The notes below the pieces were generated by a model. It did no database searches. It was given only the letters and a program-made list of their open reading frames with translations, and was not told the origin of the DNA. A stretch of 64,000 nucleotides of DNA from the NCBI GenBank assembly GCA_002778195.1, contig PCDI01000004.1, positions 2,002,418-2,066,417 on the forward strand, given 5' to 3'. The DNA is from Raffaelea ambrosiae (Eukaryota; Ascomycota; Sordariomycetes; Ophiostomatales; Ophiostomataceae). The translations under genes were made by a program, and so were the position numbers. Positions 25,077 through 35,711 of the stretch are shown one piece after another. Positions within the stretch are counted from its first letter, which is position 1, and each line of letters begins with the position of its first letter.

Positions 25077-26228
25077 ATGTCCGGGACTCCCGACAAAGAC
25101 CGGATGGCTGCTCTTCTCCAGTCTGGCAAGCCAGAGGCTGCCTACCGGGCCATTTCAGAGGTGCTCACAGAGCCGCCGACAGCCTCAACAGGACGCCTCG
25201 AGCTCGAGTTCCTGGCCAGCCACCAGGCCGAGGCTCTGGAGCTGGGCGACAACCACCTGGTCCGGGAGGGCAATGCAGTGGCCATTTCCAAAAAGTCGCT
25301 GATCCTGGCCTTCTGTGTGGCTCGCCAGGTGCTTCAGAAGTATCGAGCACAGACGACGGCCGACTCTCCTACTCCCAGGGCCACCAGCACTTCTCTGTCT
25401 GCCGACGATGCCATGAAGGCCACGTCCATCCTGCTGCTCGTGCATCCGGACCACCTGACAGCCGCCAACACACGCAAGAGGATCCTTCAGGCACGCATCC
25501 AAGAAGCCGCTGTCGGCACAAGCAACACTCGTGTCAACGCCATCGTGGCCGCTGAACTGCACTTTGTGGACAGCATCCTGACGAGCCATCTGGAGAAGCA
25601 CCCCAAGTCGCACACTCTCTGGAACCACCGGCTGTGGCTCCTGACGACATCCAGCCAAGCGACAGGACATGGCAGCAGTATAGCGAGCCGCCAAGATGTC
25701 CTCGACAATCTCAACGATGTGGTCATGGTGGCTGCTGTGCGTCACAGGCGCAACTACTACGCCTGGGAGCATGCCCGGTGGCTCGTCAGCAGCTACCGTA
25801 CATCAGGGGGTGAAATCGACGACGAAATCCTCACAGCTGTCCGCAATTGGTGCTATCGCCACCACACCGACGCTTCTGGCTGGTCCTTTTTGCTCTACCT
25901 GTTCTTCCCGCTAATCCAGGCCTCGACATCGACCGGCCCTCCACCAGCGCTCATTTCAGAGACCGTGGCAGAGGTGGAGCGCCTCGCTGCTTCGCTGCGA
26001 TGGAGGGGAGAGTCGATCTGGTTCTTTCTGCGCAACGCCGTGGCGTACATCAGCCTGCATCAGCACGGGGGCGGAGCGCAGACAGACTTGTCTACTCACT
26101 TCTACGAGACAGCCAAGTCGCTGCAGGGTGCTGTGGACCCGGCCAGCCAAGACTGGGCCGTATTGCAGCATGCCCAGGACTGGTGTGCGACCTATTCCAA
26201 GAGCCACGGCGACAGCAGCACGGGGTGA
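25077..26228 (+). CDS. Protein prenyltransferase alpha-repeat protein (PTAR1-like)
   Basis: Single exon, 383 residues. It carries PFTA-type helical repeats: SHTLWNHRLWLL near residue 180 and RRNYYAWEHARWLV near 222, plus a degenerate one near 260 (NWCYRHHTDASGWSFL). This W-x-x-R pattern is that of protein farnesyl/geranylgeranyl transferase alpha subunits and of PTAR1. The spacing and the atypical N-terminal 170 residues argue for the PTAR1-like branch (in animals a subunit of geranylgeranyltransferase type III acting on Ykt6) rather than Ram2 or Bet4. That link to the fungal protein is inference. The ATG at 25077 is the first in frame; GET1 is divergent from it. Confidence 0.8.
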   Translation: MSGTPDKDRMAALLQSGKPEAAYRAISEVLTEPPTASTGRLELEFLASHQAEALELGDNHLVREGNAVAISKKSLILAFCVARQVLQKYRAQTTADSPTPRATSTSLSADDAMKATSILLLVHPDHLTAANTRKRILQARIQEAAVGTSNTRVNAIVAAELHFVDSILTSHLEKHPKSHTLWNHRLWLLTTSSQATGHGSSIASRQDVLDNLNDVVMVAAVRHRRNYYAWEHARWLVSSYRTSGGEIDDEILTAVRNWCYRHHTDASGWSFLLYLFFPLIQASTSTGPPPALISETVAEVERLAASLRWRGESIWFFLRNAVAYISLHQHGGGAQTDLSTHFYETAKSLQGAVDPASQDWAVLQHAQDWCATYSKSHGDSSTG

Positions 26229-26253
26229 AGAGAACAGCGTTTGAAAAAAAGCA

Positions 26254-26286
<33 letters not shown>

Positions 26287-26456
26287 CGTATATACTCGTG
26301 TAAAAAAGACGCTGCACTTGGCCTCCTTCGTGTCTTCTGCTACATATCGACCCATGGCCGTTTCCCCGACCCCATCTACAGAAAACGTGGCCGTTGTTTT
26401 ACGCCTGTTTCCTTCCTATTTCCCCTTTCGCTCCCTCTCTCCCTGTTTCCACCTCT
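26229..26456. other. Convergent 3' spacer with A-rich tract
   Basis: 228 bp between convergent stop codons, beginning with an A-rich stretch at 26242-26284 that probably lies in the 3' untranslated region. Confidence 0.5.
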
Positions 26457-27185
26457 CTAGATCTTCGCTCCTGCCGGGACAGCCATCCACAGGCCGTCGC
26501 ATGAGGCGCATATGGAGCCCGTGCTGTCCCTCACCGCCACGTCTACAGACAGCTTGCGGCCGTCGATTTTGGCGATGGATGCTGTGGCCGCCACAATGGC
26601 CGGCGTCTTGATGGGCTTCTGCAGCTTGATGCTCATGCGGGCGGTGAACATGCGCGGGTTGGTCAGCATGTCCCGCACGCCAGGCGGCACCGGCCACGTG
26701 GGGCTGGTCTTGCCTGTGGGATCCTCCTTGGCTGCTCGACGAGCCATGGCGTCTCTCTGCAGCTGGTAGCTGTAGTTGACGACAAAGAGCGAGCCCATGG
26801 CCTCGTCAGCCATGCTGGCGATGAACCCGCCGTGCGTGTAGCCGCTGAAGCCGTCGACACCCGGCTGCAGATCAAATAGGAGGGTGATGGATGGGATGAG
26901 CAGCGTGGGTGAGGCTGGGTTGCCGGGCGGCGGCGGCGGTGGCGGCGGCGTTGCCGAAGGGTCCTGGAAGAAGGCGAGCATCCAGGGAACAGAGTCGCCG
27001 TTGTTGAGTATCTTGGCGAACAGCTGGTCACGCGACTGGCCGCCTTGGGCTGCCTTGCCGCCGCCGTCTTGCATGCGCGACACAGGTAGCAGGGGGGCGA
27101 CCCCAGGGGCTTGGAGAAGCTTAGCACACCATTCCTCCTTGCAGAAGTGATTGACAGCGGCTTGGACGTCGAAGCTCTGCACCAT
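26457..27185 (-). CDS. Hotdog-fold (PaaI/4HBT-type) thioesterase
   Basis: Single exon, 242 residues, starting at the ATG at 27185 (MVQSFDVQAAVNHF). The hotdog core runs from about residue 110 to the end. Its PaaI-like active-site motif is THGGFIASMADEAMG, where the HGG and the Asp/Glu on the central helix are the substrate and catalytic positions, and the C-terminal strands include the KLSVDVAVRDSTG block. An insert with a poly-proline run lies near residues 84-92. It is expected to hydrolyse an acyl-CoA; the substrate cannot be told. No targeting signal is clear. The gene is common in filamentous fungi as an uncharacterised thioesterase-superfamily protein. Confidence 0.85.
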   Translation of the reverse strand: MVQSFDVQAAVNHFCKEEWCAKLLQAPGVAPLLPVSRMQDGGGKAAQGGQSRDQLFAKILNNGDSVPWMLAFFQDPSATPPPPPPPPGNPASPTLLIPSITLLFDLQPGVDGFSGYTHGGFIASMADEAMGSLFVVNYSYQLQRDAMARRAAKEDPTGKTSPTWPVPPGVRDMLTNPRMFTARMSIKLQKPIKTPAIVAATASIAKIDGRKLSVDVAVRDSTGSICASCDGLWMAVPAGAKI

Positions 27186-27948
27186 TATAGACAAAGTACA
27201 GGAGAAATAGAACTGAACAGAACAGAGATCCCAAAAGTCGCCCTTGTGGGTGGGTGAACCCGGCCAGCGAAATCAAATTATTATTGGTTTCAGGGAGGAA
27301 GATGGTTCGATGAGGAGGATTCAAAGAATGCCATTGCATGCTGGTCGGGAACAGAAGACAAAGGAAAACGGAACGGTCCTCGTGGAACACAAAATCGAGG
27401 TTGTGCAGTATTGTTACCCCAAATTATATGAGTACCATACACCGGAATACATCTGTAAGTGTGGTGGTAAGTAGTTATCATATGTACCCACTTTTATACC
27501 TCGGTTCGGTTCATGGACTGAGTCAAGTGGGGTTGATCGCCAGTCCGGGGTAGTTCAGTGACAATACGGTGTACTTTAGGAAGGCTGTGATGCAAGTGAA
27601 AGCGGGAGGACGACGATGATACAATGGTTTTTTCTCAGAGCTTTATGTTGGTTCTAGTCTATGTTGTGACTGTATAAGTATACGACGATTAAGAAGCATC
27701 AAGAAAACGAGAACAAAACAGAAGACCAAAACAGAAGAACAAATGAGAAAAACAAATGAGAACAAAAGAGTGAAACCCCCAATGTTTCCCAAGGGCCGAC
27801 CCTTGACACCTTGCTGCAATGTTTGCCAGAAATCCTATCCAATTGGCAACTTCTTTCCAAAATTCAAAATCCAAACTCCAAACTCCATATCCTAGCAGGC
27901 AGACTTCCCTGAGGAAGGCGACCAAGCACCCTTCCCCGTTCATCTCCC
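27186..27948. other. Intergenic region between two minus-strand genes
   Basis: 763 bp containing the thioesterase promoter and the 3' region of the 567-residue gene; nothing else is recognised. Confidence 0.45.
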
Positions 27949-29652
27949 TCAATCCAGCTCCATGTTGTTGATCCCCATGCTGTCCATTTCACGGACCAGA
28001 GCACCGACATCCACGTTCGCGTGCCGCCCGCGCGGGTCATCCAACAGGGCGCGCATAGCACGCTCCTGGGGCCACCAGGCGGCCCGCGGCCGCTCGTGCC
28101 CGTTCACCCGCCCGTCGAACACCTTGAGCAGCGTCAGGCTGCGGACAGAGAGGGTGCTGCTGCTCACCACGCGGCAGAAGCCCGACCAGGCGCCTGTGTC
28201 CAGGTAATCCTGGAACCAGCCGACAAATTTGCGACTCTGCGGCTGGTCTGCGCTGCCGTTGTTGTTGTTGCTGTTGCTGTTGCTGTTGTTGTTGGCGCTG
28301 CCGTCGCCGTCTTCGTACGCCAGCTCGCCGTGCGCGGCCAGCGCGCGGGGCAGCGGCGCCGGGTTGCCCTCCTGCTGGCCCATGTACACCCAGTTGACGA
28401 CGGGCAGTTTTTGCGTCAGCTCCAGGTGGGCAAACTGGTACATGCCGCGGTCGCGCGGCGGCGTCACGACGGCGCGGCCGCCCTGCTCCTCGTCCGTCGG
28501 CAGCTTGACCGACTTGGCCAGCAAGAGGCCCTCGCGGCGCTGGCCCTCCTGGTCGCAGAACACGACGCGGCCGCCCATGCGGGCGGGCTCGTCCAGGGCC
28601 TGGATGCGGATCCGCTGGGCGGGGGGCGGCACGGGGCCGCCGACATCGCGGGCGGCCGTGCGCGACACGAAGACCGTCTGCAGCTTGCACGGGGACCACA
28701 GGCTGTCTCCGGTCTCTTCGGGCGGCGCGGGCTGCATCACGATGCGGGCGCCGGTCCGGTGCTGGACGAGCAGGCTGGGCGGCGGCACGTACTGGCGCGG
28801 GTTCGGGTGGCGCGGGGTGGCGGGCGGCGCGGGCGCGGGTGCGGCGGGCTCGTCCGGCTGGTCGGTCGTGTAGTGCACGCGCAGGCGGCCCACGAAGCGC
28901 GGCAGGTAGTCGACGATGGACGCCAGGCTGACCTCGGGGCACAGGAAGACGACGAGCTCGGCGTCGTGGGTCATCATGACCTCCTCGACCATGCGGTGGC
29001 GGCCGTCGCCGGTGCTGAGCCTCTCTATGTTGCCGAGGCGCTCGTACTCGGCCTCGTCCAGGTCGATGACGGCGTCGTAGTCGACCACGGTGAAGCCGGC
29101 CTCGTCTCGGAAGATGAACGGCACCGTTGTCTCGATGGCGATCTGCACGTAGCGGGCCAGCCGGCTGAGCTGGGCGTCGGTGGGCGGGAAGTTCACCAGG
29201 CTCTTGTCGAACAAGGGCTTGGACTCGCCGCGGACCTGCATCAGGCCGTGGAGGGGGAACACGCTCCGGCGGCCGTAGCCGGTGGTCTTCTCCGTGAGGG
29301 TGTAGGCCTGGCCGCCAAGGGCGAGAGGCCAGGGGCCGGGCTGCATGGCGCTGTACTCGCCCACCTCGATTTGGCGAGTCGTCTGCAGATTCCGCAGGCC
29401 GGTGATGTTGTTCTCGCCAAAAAAGGCGAGCAGGCCCTCGGTGTCGGCCGCCCGGGCCACTTGCATCTCTGCGTCGAGAAGAGATTGGAACATGGCCGTG
29501 GCGTCCATGTCCGTGTCCATGTCGGACGGGTCGGCCTCCATGATGAGGTTGTCGATATCGTCGACAGTCTGGTCAGGCACCTCGACGGCTTGGTCAAACG
29601 CGGTGTGGTCCGACATGTTGGCATCCCGGTTGTCTTCAGCCATGTTGTCCAT
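27949..29652 (-). CDS. Unrecognised 567-residue protein
   Basis: Single-exon frame starting at ATG 29652 (a second ATG follows three codons later). I do not recognise the family. Residues 1-70 are very acidic (Asp/Met/Glu). Residues 75-260 look globular (GYGRRSVFPLHGLMQVRGES, then VEEVMMTHDAELVVFLCPE). A Pro/Ala linker follows near 265-285, then a second globular part to about 440, an Asn/Ser repeat at about 452-468, and a final block with KFVGWFQDYLDTGAWSGF. There is no signal peptide or membrane segment. The opposite strand is open for 561 codons, but that product is Ala/Val/Arg/His-biased and lacks motifs, whereas this strand has balanced composition. The GC-rich third positions explain the antisense frame. 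Confidence 0.7.
   Translation of the reverse strand: MDNMAEDNRDANMSDHTAFDQAVEVPDQTVDDIDNLIMEADPSDMDTDMDATAMFQSLLDAEMQVARAADTEGLLAFFGENNITGLRNLQTTRQIEVGEYSAMQPGPWPLALGGQAYTLTEKTTGYGRRSVFPLHGLMQVRGESKPLFDKSLVNFPPTDAQLSRLARYVQIAIETTVPFIFRDEAGFTVVDYDAVIDLDEAEYERLGNIERLSTGDGRHRMVEEVMMTHDAELVVFLCPEVSLASIVDYLPRFVGRLRVHYTTDQPDEPAAPAPAPPATPRHPNPRQYVPPPSLLVQHRTGARIVMQPAPPEETGDSLWSPCKLQTVFVSRTAARDVGGPVPPPAQRIRIQALDEPARMGGRVVFCDQEGQRREGLLLAKSVKLPTDEEQGGRAVVTPPRDRGMYQFAHLELTQKLPVVNWVYMGQQEGNPAPLPRALAAHGELAYEDGDGSANNNSNSNSNNNNGSADQPQSRKFVGWFQDYLDTGAWSGFCRVVSSSTLSVRSLTLLKVFDGRVNGHERPRAAWWPQERAMRALLDDPRGRHANVDVGALVREMDSMGINNMELD
28255..28303. repeat. Asn/Ser-encoding trinucleotide repeat
   Basis: A (TTG)n-like tract on the plus strand that encodes a run of Asn and Ser near residue 455 of the minus-strand protein; a likely length-variable site within coding sequence. 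Confidence 0.8.
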
Positions 29653-29819
29653 GTAGAGCTGATTGTGAGATTGCTTGCTTTGCTTAATTGTCGTAGACTC
29701 TTGTGAATTTCAAAAGACGGTATGAATCTAGAAAGAGTGTGACAAAAAGAGAGAGAGAGAAATCCAAAAAAAAAAGAAACCTGCAGGACAAAGGCTATTG
29801 ATATAGGCATCATTTATGA

Positions 29820-30052
29820 GGTTCAAAGCCCTTTCGGCCGAGAGTCTTTACAATTTTGTCATGCGGCACTATAAGGTGCAACGCACCGAACAGGGCTGAC
29901 CCTCGAGGCAAGAGTAGTTTCCAATTCGCGCGTTAAAAAAACAACCAATGAAGAGTTCATAAACAAGGTTCACAGGTCTTTCGGCCGCAAGGGTTTCCGA
30001 ATTTGTTGTGCGGGATAAGACAGAAATTTTCAGTTCGCACGTTAGAAAAATC
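29820..30052. repeat. Degenerate direct repeat, two copies
   Basis: Copy 1 (29820-29943) and copy 2 (29967-30052) share in order a GGTTCA(A/C)AG start, TCTTTCGGCCG or CCTTTCGGCCG, a (C/G)AATTT(T/G)(G)T block, ATGCGG/GTGCGG, and TTCGC(G/A)CGTTA(A/G)AAAAA. Copy 1 has about 40 bp of extra sequence in the middle. Divergence is high, so the duplication is old. Confidence 0.7.
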
Positions 30053-31853
30053 CCCCAAGATTATAATCTCTGATGAAACGCTCTAGTTGGTTATATCAAG
30101 ACGCACGTGGGGTCCTTCTGTCCCACACATTCATCTCGTAGGTTCAAGAGGCAAGGCTGTGATGCGAGAATTTGCACTGTGTAACAACCAGATATCAGCA
30201 AAACAGTCGGCACCCAGAGCCCCAATGTAGAGCCGGCGCCATGCATGGCAAGCAAATCCAAGGCAAATCTGAGTTCTCGAGTAGTAATATAGTATATAGT
30301 AGTCAACTAGCTAGTAGTGGTTTGTGTTGTACAGATTAGTCATGCTGCACACATCTTGGGCTCAACCCAAGTAACTAAATCTCTGGGCCAGATCTGACCT
30401 CCATAAGGCTGAGGAGGCAAATGCGGCGTTGGTAAAAAAAAAGGCTGTGTTACGCCGCAGCAGGCACTGGACACACAATGGCAAAATCCTCGGAGCTCCC
30501 ACATTTTCCTTCTTTGGCGCTCGTGACCGCGCCGTGTTGTGTGTGTGCTGCCACGGCAGTTGCGATTCGCGCCGGGCGATAATATGCAGCCTTCCCACTA
30601 GGGACCAGCCAAAAGCGGGTTTTTCGTTTCCATGGGCCGACTTCCTGAGGAATCAGCAATGCTTGTATTTTTACACCGTACAGGGGACGGACGATTCCCT
30701 CTCCAAGTTGGGGCACAATCCTTCCAAACAATGGCCCGTTTGGTGCTGCCGCATCCTTCATCAGCCCAGTGACCTGGCTGGTTCGCGGCTGGGACCGCGG
30801 CTGGGCCGTCGAGCCAATGGGGCCTGCCGGGCTACGGGCAATTCTTGAGCGGTGCCTGCTTTCGAGATATAGTAGACTGCATATCTCGGACAGATGCCGC
30901 AAGCTGCGAAAAAAAAGGGAAAAAGGAAAAAAAAACATGAAAAAGGCACACAATGCACACACAACAAAAAACGAGACGGTCCTCGACTTTGGGTGGACCT
31001 GTAGACGCATCGGAACTTCGTTCGACAGCTTCTCGATAACTGGCCGATGCTCGTCTGGCAGCTGACAGCAGACGACAGACGACTACACCGTACGGACGAA
31101 CCAAAAGTCTGGACATGGACCGGGGGGGGGGGAAGCCGTAGAATCCCTATGAATCTCCTGTCTCGGCCATCACCGGATCTGGCCATTGGGCGCTGTTGGG
31201 ACTCGTCAGAACTGTCAGGACCTTTTGAGGTTGTCAGCATGGGGTCAGGCCTTGTTCGGACGGCTCTGATTGGCCTGCCGATCTCTCTCTCCCTTCCACC
31301 GCGGTCTGGTCATTTTGATCACACCACTTTTTGGTTTGCCTGGTGTACCGCCACAGCATGGACGGCCTCATGGGTCACCACGGCCGTCCTTTTGGCGGTC
31401 GCGAACCCCCTAGAACACTGCCATTTAGGGGTTTAGATCGGCAGAGAGCCGCCAATAGCCTCCACCTGAGGCGCCGACAGGCTGTGCTGGCCAATGCTGG
31501 CCCACGCTGGGCCCTTGCCCGCCCCTGCTGGCCTGCTGGTCCTGCCCTCCACTGGGGTCACCTGGGCCACCCCCCAAGAGCAAAACCACGCAACCAGCTG
31601 GCAAAACCGGGTGACCTCTCGCACTTATCGAACTACTCGGCCAGCCTAGCGAGCCTTGCTCGCCGTGGACGCGAATGGACACCGCCGCAATGACAGCCAA
31701 CGACGCCCAGAAACATGCCATTTGTCGGGATCCCACGAAATGGACGAAAATCAGCGTCGGTTGGTAGCAACGTCGACACGCAAAGGGGGAGAGCCACCAG
31801 GAACGGACGAGAGGCTTCGGAACATCATGGCCGGGGAGCAGATTATAAAAGGT

Positions 31854-31860
31854 GGCAGCC
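31854..31860 (+). promoter_or_regulatory. TATA box of the 75-residue membrane protein gene
   Basis: TATAAAA about 190 bp before the ATG at 32048, in the right orientation, followed by a pyrimidine/A-mixed leader. It suggests a defined, possibly strong promoter. Confidence 0.55.
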
Positions 31861-32047
31861 AGTCGGGGGAGCTGGTGATGGGCGATGCTTTTTTTTCTTT
31901 TGCCTCATCAGTCAACTCTCCGAGCTCTGTCCAATAAGCAACCGCCCTTTTGCAATTGCACCAGTTGCACAGCATCACCATCACCATCACAAAACGAGTC
32001 TTGCCGAACGCACTTCTTTCCTCCACGCAAAATACACTATATACAAC

Positions 32048-32354
32048 ATGTCTGGCGTCGCCTCCAAGTATGTGTTTGTGTTCCCACATTTTTGCTTTTT
32101 TTTTTCTTCTCCAATTAGTCCACCACTAACACGCAGCTTCCCTCAGGATCCTCCCATCCCTGGTCACCGTCGGTGCCATTGGCGGTGTTGTCGCCTATGT
32201 CAGCAACCAGCTGCATCGCGAGTCCCAGACCATGGACCGCTTCTTCTCGACCTACAACACCCCAGAGAGCGAGGCATCGCGCCAGAAAGTCTTTGACGGT
32301 GCCATGGAAGACCCGCGCACCAACATGCTCAACATCCTGAGCCACAAGAGATAG
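32048..32354 (+). CDS. 75-residue single-pass membrane microprotein
   Basis: Exons 32048-32067 and 32147-32354 encode 75 residues; the 79-bp intron has a GTATGT donor and a CACTAAC branch site at 32122-32128. The protein starts MSGVASKILPSLVTVGAIGG, giving a hydrophobic segment at residues 8-25. A charged, amphipathic part follows, containing ESQTMDRFFSTYNTPESEAS and ending LNILSHKR. The pattern (short basic N-terminus, one glycine-containing membrane helix, soluble tail) is that of small mitochondrial inner-membrane or respiratory accessory proteins. I recognise the look of a conserved fungal family but cannot name it. The split codon at the intron and the TATA box upstream support it as a real gene. 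Confidence 0.8.
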
Positions 32355-32840
32355 ACTGCCACATCTCACGTCTTTGTGCGCGTCTTTTTCTCTCTACCTC
32401 TTTTATTTTTACCTTTGAACATCCTTTTCTCTTTGTTTGGCTGGAATTACTCGGTGTTTGGAAAGAAAGCGATTGGCAACTCCTATACAAATTATAGAGA
32501 GTGCGGGCGTTTTTTTTTATATCTATAATGTTTCTTTTTTTACGATCAATTGCCTTTCCTCCAGCGCATCTTGGGGGCTTTTTGCCTGGAAATGGCATAG
32601 ACAAAGAGATAGCTAGCTGTTTTTATTTTGAACCAAGCAATTTTTATTTTGACAAGATTGCATTTTTGCGAGTCGAAATCTCGTTTGTGCGCCCCGTCCT
32701 GTGGTTGCCATAGCGGTGGTTTTTTCGCACGAGAAAGGACCATCTTACAACATGCCAACAAGCGGCTTGGCCACCAAGAAATGCCAACGCTTATCAAGAG
32801 CACAGAGTAAACACAGCAGACATGCTTGCCTTTCTCGTGC

Positions 32841-32888
32841 ACACCTCGTGAACACCTCGCTAAGACCTCGCGAACACCTCGTGAACAC
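32841..32888. repeat. 11-13-bp minisatellite, ACCTCGTGAAC type
   Basis: Four consecutive degenerate copies of (AC)ACCTCG(T/C)GAAC are present. No coding frame uses them. Confidence 0.8.
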
Positions 32889-35683
32889 AAGACAGTAATC
32901 AAATGGCAATCTCGGCGCCTTTTCCCCCCATTCTTTCTGTTGAGGATGCTCAGTCGCAGCGGCGCATCCCCATTTCCAGCAATCCAAGTCCGGACAAGAA
33001 ACAAACCTTAAATGGTGTAAGATCAGCTACAGGGGAGCCACAACGTCCTGTAGTGTCACCGCAGCACCACTCTGTGTGTGTTTAATCTATCCTTCGAGTA
33101 CGTGCACGCTGTCTGTGTGCACCGGAAACCGTGCACGCACGCATGTACGAGCAGCCACTCTCCACTACTGGAACCAAGGAACCCATCCAAACGGAGTACC
33201 AGAATAATCCTGTTCACATGACAAAAAGCCCGGGCGACAAGTACTCTGTAGATTGGCCGCAACCAAAAGAGGCGAACAAAACAAAGATGCCTTCACGTTT
33301 ATCTCTAGGGAGGGGCGGGCGGGGGAGCTGGAACTGTCGCCACCCCTCGGTGGCCGGCGTTTGAGTTGTCAAGCCGGCGGCTGACTTGTCAGGCCGGCTA
33401 TCTGCAGACGTCAGGAGCCAGGGAGGGAGGCAGGACACGGGCCCCGGGCCTACACCGGACAACAAAGCAAAACAAAGCACACGGCGGGGGGGATGCGGGG
33501 GTTGATTGGCTGTCGGGGAAGGCGAGACTAAAGAATTGAAGAGGGTTGTTTCTGTTTGGTCCGGCAGGTTCTCGGAGGCATGCACACGGGGGAGGGCTGC
33601 TCGCCTTGAAACGCTAGCATCTACTGTCGACACGTAACTAACTGCGCCGTCGAGACGTAGCGATGAGATCGGCAGGGACAAGACAGGCCAAGCACTCCGC
33701 ATGCAGAAGAAAGAGAAAAAAGAAAAAAAAAGAAAAAAAAGGGAAAAAAAAGACTGGAGAATGGGCGGCACGACAGGAACGATGATAGGAACGCAAAGCG
33801 GCTACCCAGCAGGGCACAGGAGAAGCCCAGAGATGAAACGACGACGCATCATTGGCCAAGACTGTATTTCTTTGGGGGATTCAAGTTTCTGCATACCCAG
33901 CTGCTACATAGTAGTTACTGCTATGTATGGAGTGCGAGAATGCTCGAGAATGCTCGGAGAGTCTGTCTTTCAGTCAGACACTACCATGCAGCTACAGACA
34001 CTACTGTGTGTCTTTCCTACAAAGTAGGAGTCTGCTCGTACCGGGGAACCAATACTCGTGACATAGTACGAGTACATACATACTACTATGTATGTAATAG
34101 TAGACGAGCTGAGTCCAACAAAACCGACAGGCCAGCAAGACACACTGCTACCTGCCAAGAGGGGACCCGTTTCTTGGATGGACACCCCTGGCCGTTCCCC
34201 CCCCCCCCTTTGCGGTATGGTCCCCCACTGGCGATAATAGCGTATCCTTCTGGTCAGGGGTTGAACGGCGTCGGTTGCTGCAGCTTAATTAAAAGTCGTG
34301 CACGACCCATGCTGCTCGGAGGGCTGCTGACTGCGGGAAGCACGGGAGGAATCCAGCGTTGACTTGACAGGGTCATACCCTTCTTCATCCTTTCCTGTTT
34401 CTTTGTGATGGATAGCATCATACGTAGCAATACAGAGTGTGTACTACTACTATGTATGTAGCGCACCGTAAAGCGTATCCCTGGTTGCAAAATCCAGAAG
34501 AGGTGCTAATCCTGGCCAAGGCAAGGACACCAAGCCTCAGCCTTGGCCCCCCACAAAGTGGTGACATTCTACGAGTACATAGTTACTATGTAGTAATATG
34601 TCTTGGGTGAGCGGCAAAAAAGAAGGCCCCTCTCTACTTTGCGTGTACATCATAACTGGACGTCTTATCGACGACTGACCTCCCCGTAGTAGCTAGCAAG
34701 AGAGAGAAGAGGATAGGCAGTGCAGGAAACTGACGGATCGCGCCCAACTGTACATAGTACGTAGCAACATAAGCAGTGCTCTTACATACAAAGTAGTCTG
34801 GCCAGTTCTGCCAAAGACCCCCCCAAACCCCCAAAAGGGACCTGCAGGGCCCTTTCATCCTCCAGCGCCATTCATTGGCTGTCGGGATCCGCGGACGAGC
34901 GAGGGCGGCAATGTATTCTCCAGTGGTCATACTATGTAGTTATCTTTGGAAACAGGCGGCCGTGCCCCTGTATCTTGCACAGCAATAAGCATGTACCACA
35001 GTCTCCCCACACAGAGAGACCCCTCGGAGCCAATTTGGCTGTTTTTGGTGCGACCTTGCCGCCCAGCACATGTTTACACGCAATGCCCACCTTGATACTA
35101 CTTTGTACGAGCATGTACGACTCGTGGTCGCTGGCTGTCTCTGGTTCCTCCGCCTCTCTTGGCTGGCCCGTTCCCAGGGCCGCACCCTGCGCATGCCGCA
35201 TGCATGCACTGCCCGGCCTGTCCACGAGCGCCCTCGCTCGCTTCTGTTTCTGGTTGACGATGCGGCACACGCGCTCTTTGAGTTTCTGGTTGACGATGCG
35301 GCTCGCGCGCTCTTGAGGCGCGAGGCCGGCAGGGCGACCGTCTGCAGAGAAAAAATAGACAGCAGCGCAAAGCCAGGCCGCTGCGCAGACCGACCAGGAC
35401 GAGCGTATCGTGTGCTGGGAGTGGCTCGGTATCGTGCGCGCACATAAAAAGGCCGGCGGACCCCCCTCGGACGGGGCCCACTGGCACCAGAGGCGACGCG
35501 CCAATAGCACGAACCCAGTGTCCTTCAGCACCAGTCAGCTCCCCTTTCTTGTTCTTTCCTCACGCCTGCGCCCACCAACCAGCCTTCTTGGCAGGTCCAC
35601 CCCAGGAAACAGACCACCAACTAGTTACAACGTACTTTGTAGTGAGCCACGATCCACATTTCCGTCGCTCTCCCCAGGGGGGC

Positions 35684-35711
35684 TTTTTTTTTTTTTTTTT
35701 TTTTTTTTTTT
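35684..35711. repeat. Poly(T) tract, 28 bp
   Basis: An uninterrupted run of 28 T followed by CTTTTTC, in non-coding DNA about 1.7 kb upstream of the aspartic protease start. Confidence 0.8.

Larger units (their letters stand above)
29653..32047. other. Intergenic region, 2.4 kb, no gene recognised
   Basis: The region contains a degenerate direct repeat (29820-30052), purine-rich tracts, a G run near 31123 and, close to its end, the TATA box of the 75-residue gene. No open frame looks protein-coding. Confidence 0.5.

Noticed and set aside
28021..29706. 561-codon open frame on the plus strand
   Set aside because: It lies antisense to the 567-residue gene and has strongly biased Ala/Val/Arg/His composition without motifs; it is explained by GC-rich third codon positions on the other strand.
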